Positions 49,328 through 62,799 of a DNA stretch of 64,000 nucleotides are shown piece by piece. Under the pieces are notes generated by a model. It was not told where the DNA came from. It ran no database searches and worked only from the letters and a program-made list of their open reading frames with translations. The stretch comes from Setophaga petechia (Eukaryota; Chordata; Aves; Passeriformes; Parulidae). The position numbers were made by a program, and so were the translations under genes. Within the stretch, counting starts at the first letter, position 1. Each line of letters begins with the position of its first letter. The DNA lies in NCBI GenBank assembly GCA_024362935.1, contig JANCRA010000010.1, forward strand, positions 816,001 to 880,000. Direction: 5' to 3'.

Positions 49328-52300
49328 TATTACTTGAAAGGAAGGCATCTTAGACAACTTTCTTTTACATTTTGCAAAACACACTGCAGCCCTCTGTTCA
49401 ACTTCTAGAACACGATAGGAAATGTTTAGTGAGCAGGAAGGTTTTCTCCTTGCGAGACATAGTGAAAAAGCATTTGCTTAGATATAGGTGACAAGAAACC
49501 CTTACTGCAGTGCAGTGACAAGTTAATTGGTACACAGCACTGGGATTGTGTTAGCAGCTTGCAAAGTGCTAGAAAACAGTACTTTCCCACTCTCTTGCCT
49601 TTCCCTTCACATTAATACTTGAAAGGAAGGCGTCTTAGACAACTTTCTTTTTCTTGTGTCAAAACACACTGCAGCCCTCTGTGCAATTGCTAGAACACGA
49701 TAGGAAATGTTTAGGGAGCAGGAAAGTTTTCTCCTTGCGAGACATAGTGAAAAAGCTATTTGCTTAGATGGAGGTGACAAGAAACCCTTACTGCAGTGCA
49801 GTGACAAGTTAATTGGTACACAGCACTGGGATTGTGTTAGCAGCTCTCAAAGTGCTAGAAAACAGTACTTTCCCACTCTCTTGCCTTTCCCTTCACATTA
49901 ATACTTGAAAGGAAGGCATCTTAGACAACTTTCTTTTATATTTTGCAAAACACACTGCAGCCCTCTGTGCAACTTCTACAACACGATGGAAGTTGTTTAG
50001 TGAGCAGCAACGTTTTCCCCTTGCGAGACATTGTGAAAAAGCTATTTGCTCAGATGTAGGTATCAAGAAACACTTACTGCCGTGCACTGACAAGCTAATT
50101 GCTACACAGCACTGGGATTGTGTTAGCAGCTTGCAAAGTGCTAGAAAACAGTACTTTCCCACTCTCTTGCCTTTCCCTACACATTAATACTTGAAAGGAA
50201 GGCGTCTTAGACAACTTTCTTTTTCTTGTTACAGAACACACTGCAGCCCTCTGTGCAACTTCTAGAACACGATAGGAGATGTTTAGTGAGCAGGAAGGTT
50301 TTCTCCTTGGGAGACATAGTGAAAAAGTTATTTGCTTAGATGTAGGTGACAGGAAACACTTACTGCAGTGAAGTGACAAGTTAATTGGTACACAGCACTG
50401 GGATTGTGTTAGCAGCCTGCAAAGTGCTAGAAAACAGTACTTTCCCACTCTCTTGCCTTTCCCTTCACATTAATACTTGAAAGGAAGGCATCTTAGACAA
50501 CTTTCTTTTTCTTGTGTCAAAAAACTCTGCAGCCCTCTCTGCAACATCTACTACACGATGGAAGTTGTTTAGTGAGCAGGAAGGTTTTCTCCTTGCGAGA
50601 CATACTGAAAAAGCTATTTGCTTAGATGTAGGTGACAAGAAACACTTACTGCAGTGCACTGAAAAGCTAACTGCTCCACAGCACTAGTACTGTGTTAGCA
50701 GCTTGCAAAGTGCTAGAAAACAGTACTTTCCCACTCTCTTGCCTTTCCCTTCACATTAATACTTGAAAGGAAGGCGTCTTAGACAACTTTGTTTTACATT
50801 TTGCAAAACACACTGCAGCCCTCTGTGCAACTTCTACAACACGATGGAAGTTGTTTAGTGAGCAGCAACGTTTTCCTCTTGCGAAACAAAGGGAAAAAGC
50901 TATTTGCTCAGATGTAGGTATCAAGAAACACTTACTGCCGTGCACTGACAAGCTAATTGCTACACAGCACTGCGATTGTGTTAGCAGCTTGCAAAGTGCT
51001 AGAAAACAGTACTTTCCCACTCTCTTGCCTTTCCCTTCACATTAATACTTGAAAGGAAGGCGTCTTAGACAACTTTCTTTTTCTTGTTACAGAACACACT
51101 GCAGCCCTATGTTCAACTTCTACAACACGATAGGAGATGTTTAGTGAGCAAGAAGGTTTTCTCCTTGGGAGACATAGTGAAAAAGCTATTTGCTTAGATG
51201 TAGGTGACAAGAAACACTTACTGCAGTGCATTCAAAAGCTAACTGCTACACAGCACTGGGATTGTGTTAGCAGCCTGCAAAGTGCTAGAAAACAGTACTT
51301 TCCCACTCTCTTGCCTTTCCCTTCACATTAATACTTGAAAGGAAGGCATCTTAGACAACTTTCTTTTTCTTGTGTCAAAAAACTCTGCAGCCCTCTCTGC
51401 AACATCTACTACACGATGGAAGTTGTTTAGTGAGCAGGAAGGTTTTCTCCTTGCGAGACATAGTGAAAAAGCTATTTGCTTAGATGTAGGTGACAAGAAA
51501 CACTTACTGCAGTGCACTGAACAGCTAACTGCTCCACAGCACTAGTACTGTGTTAGCAGCTTGCAAAGTGCTAGAAAACAGTACTTTCCCACTTTCTTGC
51601 CTTTCCCTTCACATTAATACTTGAAAGGAAGGCATCTTAGACAACTTTCTTTTTCTTGTGTCAAAAAACTCTGCAGCCCTCTCTGCAACATCTACAACAC
51701 GATGGAAGTTGTTTAGTGAGCAGGAAGGTTTTCTCCTTGCGAGACATAGTGAAAAAGCTATTTGCTTAGATGTAGGTGACAAGAAACACTTACTGCAGTG
51801 CATTGAACAGCTAATTGCTACACAGAACTGGGATTGTGTTAGCAGCTTGCAAAGTGCTAGAAAACAGTACTTTCCCACTCTCTTGCCTTTCCCTTCACAT
51901 TAATACTTGAAAGGAAGGCATCTTAGACAACTTTCTTTTTCTTGTGTCAAAAAACTCTGCAGCCTTCTCTGCAACATCTACATCACGATGGAATTTGTTT
52001 AGTGAGCAGGAAGGTTTTCTCCTTGCGGGACATAGTGAAAAAGCTTTTTGCTTAGATGTAGGAGACAAGAAACACTTACTGCAGTGCACTGAACAGCTAA
52101 CTGCTACACAGCACTAGGACTGTGTTAGCAGCTTGCAAAGTGCTAGAAAACAGTACTTTCCCACTCTCTTGCCTTTCCCTTCACATTAATACTTGAAAGG
52201 AAGGCGTCTTAGACAACTTTCTTTTTCTTGTTACAGAACACACTGCAGCCTTCTGTGCAACTTCTAGAACACGATAGGAGATGTTTAGTGAGCAAGAAGG

Positions 52301-55300
52301 TTTTCTCCTTGGGAGACATAGTGAAAAAGCTATTTGCTTAGATGTCGGTGACAAGAAAGACTTACTGCAGTGGACTGAAAAGCTTACTGCTACACAGCAC
52401 TGGGATTGTGTTAGCAGCCTGCAAAGTGCTAGAAAACAGTACTTTCCCACTCTCTTGCCTTTCCATTCACATTAATACTTGAAAGGAAGGCATCTTAGAC
52501 AACTTTCTTTTTCTTGTGTCAAAAAACTCTGCAGCCCTCTCTGCAACATCTACAACACGATGGAAGTTGTTTAGTGCGCAGGAAGGTTTTCTCCTTGCGA
52601 GACATTGTGAAAAAGCTATTTGCTTAGATGTAGGTGACAAGAAACACTTACTGCAGTGCACTGAACAGCTAATTGCTACACAGCACTGGGATTGTGTTAG
52701 CAGCTTGCAAAGTGCTAGAAAACAGTACTTTCCCACTCTCTTGCCTTTCCCTTCACATTAATACTTGAAAGGAAGGCGTCTTAGACAACTTTCTTTTTCT
52801 TGTGTCAAAACACAGTGCAGCCCTCTGTGCAACTTCTAGGACACGATAGGAAATGTTTAGGGAGCAGGAAGGTTTTCTCCTTGCGAGACATAGTGAAAAA
52901 GCTATTTGCTTAGATGGAGGTGACAAGAAACCCTTACTGCAGTGCAGTGACAAGTTAATTGGTACACAGCACTGGGATTGTGTTAGCAGCTCTCAAAGTG
53001 CTAGAAAACAGTACTTTCCCACTCTCTTGCCTTTCCCTTCACATTAATACTTGAAAGGAAGGCATCTTTGACAACTTTCTTTTATATTTTGCAAAACACA
53101 CTGCAGCCCTCTGTGCAACTTCTACAACACGATGGAAGTTGTTTAGTGAGCAGCAACGTTTTCCCCTTGCGAGACATTGTGAAAAAGCTATTTGCTCAGA
53201 TGTAGGTATCAAGAAACACTTACTGCCGTGCACTGACAAGCTAATTGCTACACAGCACTGGGATTGTGTTAGCAGCTTGCAAAGTGCTAGAAAACAGTAC
53301 TTTCCCACTCTCTTGCCTTTCCCTACACATTAATACTTGAAAGGAAGGCGTCTTAGACAACTTTCTTTTTCTTGTTACAGAACACACTGCAGCCCTCTGT
53401 GCAACTTCTAGAACACGATAGGAGATGTTTAGTGAGCAGGAAGGTTTTCTCCTTGCGAGACATAGTGAAAAAGTTATTTGCTTAGATGTAGGTGACAAGA
53501 AACACTTACTGCAGTGAAGTGACAAGTTAATTGGTACACAGCACTGGGATTGTGTTAGCAGCCTGCAAAGTGCTAGAAAACAGTACTTTCCCACTCTCTT
53601 GCCTTTCCCTTCACATTAATACTTGAAAGGAAGGCATCTTAGACAACTTTCTTTTTCTTGTGTCAAAAAACTCTGCAGCCCTCTCTGCAACATCTACTAC
53701 ACGATGGAAGTTGTTTAGTGAGCAGGAAGGTTTTCTCCTTGCGAGACATACTGAAAAAGCTATTTGCTTAGATGTAGGTGACAAGAAACACTTACTGCAG
53801 TGCACTGAAAAGCTAACTGCTCCACAGCACTAGTACTGTGTTAGCAGCTTGCAAAGTGCTAGAAAAAAGTACTTTCCCACTCTCTTGCCTTTCCCTTCAC
53901 ATTAATACTTGAAAGGAAGGCATCTTTGACAACTTTCTTTTATATTTTGCAAAACACACTGCAGCCCTCTGTGCAACTTCTACAACACGATGGAAGTTGT
54001 TTAGTGAGCAGCAACGTTTTCCCCTTGCGAAACAAAGGGAAAAAGCTATTTGCTCAGATGTAGGTATCAAGAAACACTTACTGCCGTGCACTGACAAGCT
54101 AATTGCTACACAGCACTGCGATTGTGTTAGCAGCTTGCAAAGTGCTAGAAAACAGTACTTTCCCACTCTCTTGCCTTTCCCTACACATTAATACTTGAAA
54201 GGAAGGCGTCTTAGACAACTTTCTTTTTCTTGTTACAGAACACACTGCAGCCCTCTGTGCAACTTCTAGAACACGATAGGAGATGTTTAGTGAGCAGGAA
54301 GGTTTTCTCCTTGCGAGACATAGTGAAAAAGTTATTTGCTTAGATGTAGGTGACAAGAAACACTTACTGCAGTGAAGTGACAAGTTAATTGGTACACAGC
54401 ACTGGGATTGTGTTAGCAGCCTGCAAAGTGCTAGAAAACAGTACTTTCCCACTCTCTTGCCTTTCCCTTCACATTAATACTTGAAAGGAAGGCATCTTAG
54501 ACAACTTTCTTTTTCTTGTGTCAAAAAACTCTGCAGCCCTCTCTGCAACATCTACTACACGATGGAAGTTGTTTAGTGAGCAGGAAGGTTTTCTCCTTGC
54601 GAGACATACTGAAAAAGCTATTTGCTTAGATGTAGGTGACAAGAAACACTTACTGCAGTGCACTGAACAGCTAATTGCTACACAGCACTGGGATTGTGTT
54701 AGCAGCTTGCAAAGTGCTAGAAAACAGTACTTTCCCACTCTCTTGCCTTTCCCTTCACATTAATACTTGAAAGGAAGGCGTCTTAGACAACTTTGTTTTA
54801 CATTTTGCAAAACACACTGCAGCCCTCTGTGCAACTTCTACAACACGATGGAAGTTGTTTAGTGAGCAGCAACGTTTTCCCCTTGCGAGACAAAGTGAAA
54901 AAGCTATTTGCTCAGATGTAGGTATCAAGAAACACTTACTGCCGTGCACTGACAATCTAATTGCTACACAGCACTGCGATTGTGTTAGCAGCTTGCAAAG
55001 TGCTAGAAAACAGTACTTTCCCACTCTCTTGCCTTTCCCTACACATTAATACTTGAAAGGAAGGCGTCTTAGACAACTTTCTTTTTCTTGTTACAGAACA
55101 CACTGCAGCCCTCTGTTCAACTTCTAGAACACGATAGGAGATATTTAGTGAGCAAGAAGGTTTTCTCCTTGGGAGACATAGTGAAAAAGCTATTTGCTTA
55201 GATGTAGGTGACAAGAAACACTTACTGCAGTGCATTCAAAAGCTAACTGCTACACAGCACTGGGATTGTGTTAGCAGCTTGCAAAGTGCTAGAAAACAGT

Positions 55301-56190
55301 ACTTTCCCACTCTCTTGCCTTTCCCTTCACATTAATACTTGAAAGGAAGGCATCTTAGACAACTTTCTTTTTCTTGTGTCAAAAAACTCTGCAGCCCTCT
55401 CTGCAACATCTACAACACGATGGAAGTTGTTTAGTGAGCAGGAAGGTTTTCTCCTTGCGAGACATAGTGAAAAAGCTATTTGCTTAGATGTAGGTGACAA
55501 GAAACACTTACTGCCGTGCACTGAACAGCTAATTGCTACACAGAACTGGGATTGTGTTAGCAGCTTGCAAAGTGCTAGAAAACAGTACTTTCCCACTCTC
55601 TTGCCTTTCCCTTCACATTAATACTTGAAAGGAAGGCATCTTAGACAACTTTCTTTTTCTTGTGTCAAAAAACTCTGCAGCCCTCTCTGCAACATGTACA
55701 ACACGATGGAAGTTGTTTAGTGAGCAGGAAGGTTTTCTCCTTGCGAGACATAGTGAAAAAGCTATTTGCTTAGATGTAGGTGACAAGAAACACTTACTGC
55801 AGTGCACTGAACAGCTAATTGCTACACAGAACTGGGATTGTGTTAGCAGCTCTCAAAGTGCTAGAAAACAGTACTTTCCCACTCTCTTGCCTTTCCCTTC
55901 ACATTAATACTTGAAAGGAAGGCGTCTTAGACAACTTTCTTTTTCTTGTTACAGAACACACTGCAGCCCTCTGTGCAACTTCTAGAACACGATAGGAAAT
56001 GTTTAGTGAGCAGGAAGGTTTTCTCCTTGCGAGACATAGTGAAAAAGCTATTTGCTTAGATGTAGGTGACAAGAAACCCTTACTCCAGTGCAGTGACAAG
56101 TTAATTGGTACACAGCACTGGGATTGTGTTAGCAGCCTGCAAAGTGCTAGAAAACAGTACTTTCCCACTCTCTTGCCTTTCCCTTCACAT
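49328..56190. repeat. Satellite array A7, 24 monomers
   Basis: 6863 bp. Order: P Q R Tb Z S T' U* V W X Y Q' R Tb Z R/S Tb Z* A' T' V' V'' E. The first part follows A4; the middle contains a three-monomer duplication (53045-54760). The 3' end (A' T' V' V'' E) is the same arrangement as in A8. U* at 51329 has a Z-like ATCTACTACACG 5' half. Confidence 0.95.
53045..54760. repeat. Three-monomer tandem duplication (2 x 858 bp)
   Basis: R-Tb-Z at 53045-53902 is followed by R/S-Tb-Z* at 53903-54760. The first monomer of the second copy starts as R (CATCTTTGACAAC, TTATATTTTGC), becomes S (GCGAAACAAAGGG), then ends with the R-type CTACACATTAA. The two Tb monomers both have TTGCGAGAC where other Tb monomers have TTGGGAGAC, supporting recent duplication. 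Confidence 0.85.
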
Positions 56191-57777
56191 TAATACTTGA
56201 AAGGAAGGCGTCTTAGACAACTTTCTTTTTCTTGCTGCAAAACATTCTGCAGCCCTCTGTGCAACCTGTACAGCACGATGGAAGTTGTTTAATGAGCAGG
56301 AACATTTTCTCCTAGTGAGAGATATTGAAAAAGCTTTTTGCTTAGATGTAGGTTACCACAGGCAGTTACTGCAGTGCACTGCAAAGCTAATAGATGCACA
56401 ACACTGGGATTGTGTGCCCAGCTTGCAAAGTGGTAGGAAACAGTACCTTTCCACTCTTCCTGCTTTTTCCATGCACATTACTATTCGAATGGAAAGAATT
56501 TTAGACAACTTTCTTTGGCTTCTTGCAAAACACTCTGCACACCTGCCTGCAATCTCTAGAAGTCGATGGGAGATATTTTCTGAACTGGCTCAGTTTCTCT
56601 TTGCAAGACATGGGGAAAAAGCAATTTGCTTAGATATAGGTGAAAAGAGGCACCTACTACAGTGCACTGCAAGCTAATTGCTGCACAACACGCAGATTGT
56701 GTAAGCAGGTTGCAAACTGATAGAAAACAGTACCTCTCCCTTCTCCTGCCTTTTCTATTCACATTTCTATTTGAATGCAAGGCGTTTTAGACAACTTTCT
56801 TTTGCTTCTTGCAAAACACTCTGCACACCTGCCTGCAATCTCTAGAAGTCGATGGGAGATGTTTTCTGAACTGGCTCAGTTTCTCCTTGCGAGACATGGG
56901 GAAAAAGCAATTTGCTTAGATGCAGGTGAAAAGAGGCACCTACTACAGTGCACTGAAAAACTAATTGCTGCACAACTCTGGGATTGTGTAAGCAGCTTAC
57001 AAACAGATAGAAAACAGCACCTTTCCACTCTCCTGCCTTTTCCATTGGCATTACTATTCGAATGGCAGCAGTTTTGGACAACTTTCTTTTGCTTCTTGCA
57101 AAACACTCTGCACACCTCCGTGCAACTTCTAGAAAAAATGAGAGTTGTTTTCTGAACTGGTACAGTTTCTCCTGAAGAGATATAATGCAAACGCTATTGG
57201 CTTAGATGTAGTAACAATAGGCAATTATTACAGTGCACTGCAAAGTCAATCGTAGTAGAACACTGGGATTGTGTGTCCAGCTTGCAAACTGGTAGAAAAC
57301 AGTACCGATCCGCTCTCCTGCATTTTCCCTTTCCAGGAACATTCGAATTGATGGCTTTTTTGGACAAGTTACTTTTTCTTGTTGCAAAACACGCTGCAGA
57401 GCTGCCTGCAACCTCTAGAGCACGATGGGAGGTTTTTTGTGAACAGACACAGTTTCTCCTGGCGAGACATAATGAAAAAGCTTTTTGCTAAGGTGTAGCC
57501 GGCAGGAGACGCTAAAGACCAGGAGACGGAGCACTGTGCCTTTAAGCGCCGCTTCCGGGTGTCTCTCGGCTGTAGCTGTTCTCCGGAGCACGCCGCGATC
57601 GGCGTAACGACACCAGATTCTTCGCGCCAAGAAGCGTCTTCTCCTTCTCCGGGAAAAAGAGACTGCGGCAGCTTCTGAACGGCGAACTACGAAGCGGCAC
57701 AAAACTGGGATTGGGTAAGCAGCTTTCAAAGTGATAGAAAACAGTACTTTCCCACTCTCTTGCCTTTCCCTTCACAT
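56191..57777. repeat. Divergent block D, copy 8
   Basis: 1587 bp, five monomers, with the C-interrupted D2 T run (CCTTTTCTATTC) and the GAGATATTG D1 mark. It is the closest relative of copy 9, which starts only 5022 bp later. Confidence 0.95.
57499..57704. promoter_or_regulatory. CpG-rich promoter-like insert, copy 8
   Basis: Same state as copies 4, 7 and 9: CGCTTCCGGG and GGCTGTAGC, with the E2F-like word present. Followed by ATTGGGTAAGC. Role inferred. Confidence 0.6.
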
Positions 57778-58063
57778 TAATACTTGAAAGGAAGGCATCT
57801 TAGACAACTTTCTTTTACATTTTGCAAAACACACTGCAGCCCTCTGTGCAACTTCTAGAACACGATGGAAGTTGTTTAGTGAGCAGCAACGTTTTCCCCT
57901 TGCGAGACATTGTGAAAAAGCTATTTGCTCAGATGTAGGTATCAAGAAACACTTACTGCCGTGCACTGACAAGCTAATTGCTACACAGCACTGGGATTGT
58001 GTTAGCAGCTTGCAAAGTGCTAGAAAACAGTACTTTCCCACTCTCTTGCCTTTCCCTACACAT
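57778..58063. repeat. P/R hybrid monomer marking a two-monomer deletion
   Basis: The 5' part is P-like (TTTTACATTTTGC, as after every island) and the remainder is R-like (GAGCAGCAACG, GACATTGTG, closing CTACACATTAA). The P-type 3' half, all of Q and the R-type 5' end are missing, as expected of one unequal exchange between P and R. The same hybrid follows copy 9 at 62800, so it predates the copy 8/9 duplication. Confidence 0.85.
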
Positions 58064-61000
58064 TAATACTTGAAAGGAAGGCGTCTTAGACAACTTTCTT
58101 TTTCTTGTGTCAAAACACACTGCAGCCCTCTGTGCAACTTCTAGAACACGATAGGAGATGTTTAGTGAGCAGGAAGGTTTTCTCCTTGGGAGACATAGTG
58201 AAAAAGTTATTTGCTTAGATGTAGGTGACAGGAAACACTTACTGCAGTGAAGTGACAAGTTAATTGGTACACAGCACTGGGATTGTGTTAGCAGCTCTCA
58301 AAGTGATAGAAAACAGTACTTTCCCACTCTCTTGCCTTTCCCTTCACATTAATACTTGAAAGGAAGGCATCTTAGACAACTTTCTTTTTCTTGTGTCAAA
58401 AAACTCTGCAGCCCTCTCTGCAACATCTACTACACGATGGAAGTTGTTTAGTGAGCAGGAAGGTTTTCTCCTTGCGAGACATACTGAAAAAGCTATTTGC
58501 TTAGATGTAGGTGACAAGAAACACTTACTGCAGTGCACTGAAAAGCTAACTGCTCCACAGCACTAGTACTGTGTTAGCAGCTTGCAAAGTGCTAGAAAAC
58601 AGTACTTTCCCACTCTCTTGCCTTTCCCTTCACATTAATACTTGAAAGGAAGGCGTCTTAGACAACTTTGTTTTACATTTTGCGAAACACACTGCAGCCC
58701 TCTGTGCAACTTCTACAACACGATGGAAGTTGTTTAGTGAGCAGCAACGTTTTCCCCTTGCGAAACAAAGGGAAAAAGCTATTTGCTCAGATGTAGGTAT
58801 CAAGAAACACTTACTGCCGTGCACTGACAAGCTAATTGCTACACAGCACTGGGATTGTGTTAGCAGCTTGCAAAGTGCTAGAAAACAGTACTTTCCCACT
58901 CTCTTGCCTTTCCCTTCACATTAATACTTGAAAGGAAGGCGTCTTAGACAACTTTCTTTTTCTTGTTACAGAACACACTGCAGCCCTATGTTCAACTTCT
59001 ACAACACGATGGAAGTTGTTTAGTGAGCAGCAGGAAGGTTTTCTCCTTGCGAGACATAGTGAAAAAGCTATTTGCTTAGATGTAGGTGACAAGAAACACT
59101 TACTGCAGTGCACTGAACAGCTAACTGCTCCACAGCACTAGTACTGTGTTAGCAGCTTGCAAAGTGCTAGAAAACAGTACTTTCCCACTCTCTTGCCTTT
59201 CCCTTCACATTAATACTTGAAAGGAAGGCGTCTTAGACAACTTTCTTTTTCTTGTTACAGAACACACTGCAGCCCTATGTTCAACTTCTACAACACGATG
59301 GAAGTTGTTTAGTGAGCAGCAACGTTTTCCCCTTGCGAGACAAAGTGAAAAAGCTATTTGCTCAGATGTAGGTATCAAGAAACACTTACTCCAGTGCACT
59401 GACAATCTAATTGCTACACAGCACTGCGATTGTGTTAGCAGCCTGCAAAGTGCTAGAAAACAGTACTTTCCCACTCTCTTGCCTTTCCCTTCACATTAAT
59501 ACTTGAAAGGAAGTCATCTTAGACAACTTTCTTTTTCTTGTGTCAAAAAACTCTGCAGCCCTCTCTGCAACATCTACAACACGATGGAAGTTGTTTAGTG
59601 CGCAGGAAGGTTTTCTCCTTGCGAGACATTGTGAAAAAGCTATTTGCTTAGATGTAGGTGACAAGAAACACTTACTGCAGTGCACTGAACAGCTAATTGC
59701 TACACAGCACTGGGATTGTGTTAGCAGCTTGCAAAGTGCTAGAAAACAGTACTTTCCCACTCTCTTGCCTTTCCCTTCACATTAATACTTGAAAGGAAGG
59801 CGTCTTAGACAACTTTGTTTTACATTTTGCAAAACACACTGCAGCCCTCTGTGCAACTTCTACAACACGATGGAAGTTGTTTAGTGAGCAGCAACGTTTT
59901 CCCCTTGCGAGACAAAGTGAAAAAGCTATTTGCTCAGATGTAGGTATCAAGAAACACTTACTGCCGTGCACTGACAATCTAATTGCTACACAGCACTGCG
60001 ATTGTGTTAGCAGCTTGCAAAGTGCTAGAAAACAGTACTTTCCCACTCTCTTGCCTTTCCCTACACATTAATACTTGAAAGGAAGGCGTCTTAGACAACT
60101 TTCTTTTTCTTGTTACAGAACACACTGCAGCCCTCTGTTCAACTTCTAGAACACGATAGGAGATATTTAGTGAGCAGGAAGGTTTTCTCCTTGGGAGACA
60201 TAGTGAAAAAGCTATTTGCTTAGATGTAGGTGACAAGAAACACTTACTGCAGTGCATTCAAAAGCTAACTGCTACACAGCACTGGGATTGTGTTAGCAGC
60301 CTGCAAAGTGCTAGAAAACAGTACTTTCCCACTCTCTTGCCTTTCCCTTCACATTAATACTTGAAAGGAAGGCATCTTAGACAACTTTCTTTTTCTTGTG
60401 TCAAAAAACTCTGCAGCCCTCTCTGCAACATCTACAACACGATGGAAGTTGTTTAGTGAGCAGGAAGGTTTTCTCCTTGCGAGACATAGTGAAAAAGCTA
60501 TTTGCTTAGATGTAGGTGACAAGAAACACTTACTGCCGTGCACTGAACAGCTAATTGCTACACAGAACTGGGATTGTGTTAGCAGCTTGCAAAGTGCTAG
60601 AAAACAGTACTTTCCCACTCTCTTGCCTTTCCCTTCACATTAATACTTGAAAGGAAGGCATCTTTGACAACTTTCTTTTTCTTGTGTCAAAAAACTCTGC
60701 AGCCCTCTCTGCAACATCTACAACACGATGGAAGTTGTTTAGTGAGCAGGAAGGTTTTCTCCTTGCGAGACATAGTGAAAAAGCTATTTGCTTAGATGTA
60801 GGTGACAAGAAACACTTACTGCAGTGCACTGAACAGCTAATTGCTACACAGAACTGGGATTGTGTTAGCAGCTCTCAAAGTGCTAGAAAACAGTACTTTC
60901 CCACTCTCTTGCCTTTCCCTTCACATTAATACTTGAAAGGAAGGCGTCTTAGACAACTTTCTTTTTCTTGTTACAGAACACACTGCAGCCCTCTGTGCAA

Positions 61001-61212
61001 CTTCTAGAACACGATAGGAAATGTTTAGTGAGCAGGAAGGTTTTCTCCTTGCGAGACATAGTGAAAAAGCTATTTGCTTAGATGTAGGTGACAAGAAACC
61101 CTTACTCCAGTGCAGTGACAAGTTAATTGGTACACAGCACTGGGATTGTGTTAGCAGCCTGCAAAGTGCTAGAAAACAGTACTTTCCCACTCTCTTGCCT
61201 TTCCCTTCACAT
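57778..61212. repeat. Satellite array A8, 12 monomers, shortest complete array
   Basis: 3435 bp, including one 289-bp G monomer (58922-59210). Order: P/R* Tb Z S G A Y A' T' V' V'' E. The usual P-Q-R start has collapsed into one hybrid monomer (57778-58063). The Y monomer at 59497 has the rare GGAAGTCATC also seen at 29996. Confidence 0.95.
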
Positions 61213-62799
61213 TAATACTTGAAAAGAAGGCGTCTTAGACAACTTTCTTTTTCTTGCTGCAAAACATTCTGCAGCCCTCTGTGCAACCTGTACAGCACGA
61301 TGGAAGTTGTTTAATGAGCAGGAACATTTTCTCCTAGTGAGAGATATTGAAAAAGCTTTTTGCTTAGATGTAGGTTACCACAGGCAGTTACTGCAGTGCA
61401 CTGCAAAGCTAATAGATGCACAACACTGGGATTGTGTGCCCAGCTTGCAAAGTGGTAGGAAACAGTACCTTTCCACTCTTCCTGCTTTTTCCATGCACAT
61501 TACTATTCGAATGGAAAGAATTTTAGACAACTTTCTTTGGCTTCTTGCAAAACACTCTGCACACCTGCCTGCAATCTCTAGAAGTCGATGGGAGATATTT
61601 TCTGAACTGGCTCAGTTTCTCTTTGCAAGACATGGGGAAAAAGCAATTTGCTTAGATATAGGTGAAAAGAGGCACCTACTACAGTGCACTGCAAGCTAAT
61701 TGCTGCACAACACGCAGATTGTGTAAGCAGGTTGCAAACTGATAGAAAACAGTACCTCTCCCTTCTCCTGCCTTTTCTATTCACATTTCTATTTGAATGC
61801 AAGGCGTTTTAGACAACTTTCTTTTGCTTCTTGCAAAACACTCTGCACACCTGCCTGCAATCTCTAGAAGTCGATGGGAGATGTTTTCTGAACTGGCTCA
61901 GTTTCTCCTTGCGAGACATGGGGAAAAAGCAATTTGCTTAGATGCAGGTGAAAAGAGGCACCTACTACAGTGCACTGAAAAACTAATTGCTGCACAACTC
62001 TGGGATTGTGTAAGCAGCTTACAAACAGATAGAAAACAGCACCTTTCCACTCTCCTGCCTTTTCCATTGGCATTACTATTCGAATGGCAGCAGTTTTGGA
62101 CAACTTTCTTTTGCTTCTTGCAAAACACTCTGCACACCTCCGTGCAACTTCTAGAAAAAATGAGAGTTGTTTTCTGAACTGGTACAGTTTCTCCTGAAGA
62201 GATATAATGCAAACGCTATTGGCTTAGATGTAGTAACAATAGGCAATTATTACAGTGCACTGCAAAGTCAATCGTAGTAGAACACTGGGATTGTGTGTCC
62301 AGCTTGCAAACTGGTAGAAAACAGTACCGATCCGCTCTCCTGCATTTTCCCTTTCCAGGAACATTCGAATTGATGGCTTTTTTGGACAAGTTACTTTTTC
62401 TTGTTGCAAAACACGCTGCAGAGCTGCCTGCAACCTCTAGAGCACGATGGGAGGTTTTTTGTGAACAGACACAGTTTCTCCTGGCGAGACATAATGAAAA
62501 AGCTTTTTGCTAAGGTGTAGCCGGCAGGAGACGCTAAAGACCAGGAGACGGAGCACTGTGCCTTTAAGCGCCGCTTCCGGGTGTCTCTCGGCTGTAGCTG
62601 TTCTCCGGAGCACGCCGCGATCGGCGTAACGACACCAGATTCTTCGCGCCAAGAAGCGTCTTCTCCTTCTCCGGGAAAAAGAGACTGCGGCAGCTTCTGA
62701 ACGGCGAACTACGAAGCGGCACAAAACTGGGATTGGGTAAGCAGCTTTCAAAGTGATAGAAAACAGTACTTTCCCACTCTCTTGCCTTTCCCTTCACAT
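61213..62799. repeat. Divergent block D, copy 9
   Basis: 1587 bp, five monomers, near-identical to copy 8. A private GAAAAGAAGGCG near 61223 replaces GAAAGGAAGGCG at the junction. Confidence 0.95.
62521..62726. promoter_or_regulatory. CpG-rich promoter-like insert, copy 9
   Basis: Same as copies 7 and 8 by eye, with CGCTTCCGGG, GGCTGTAGC and TTCGCGCCAAG. Role inferred. Confidence 0.6.
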
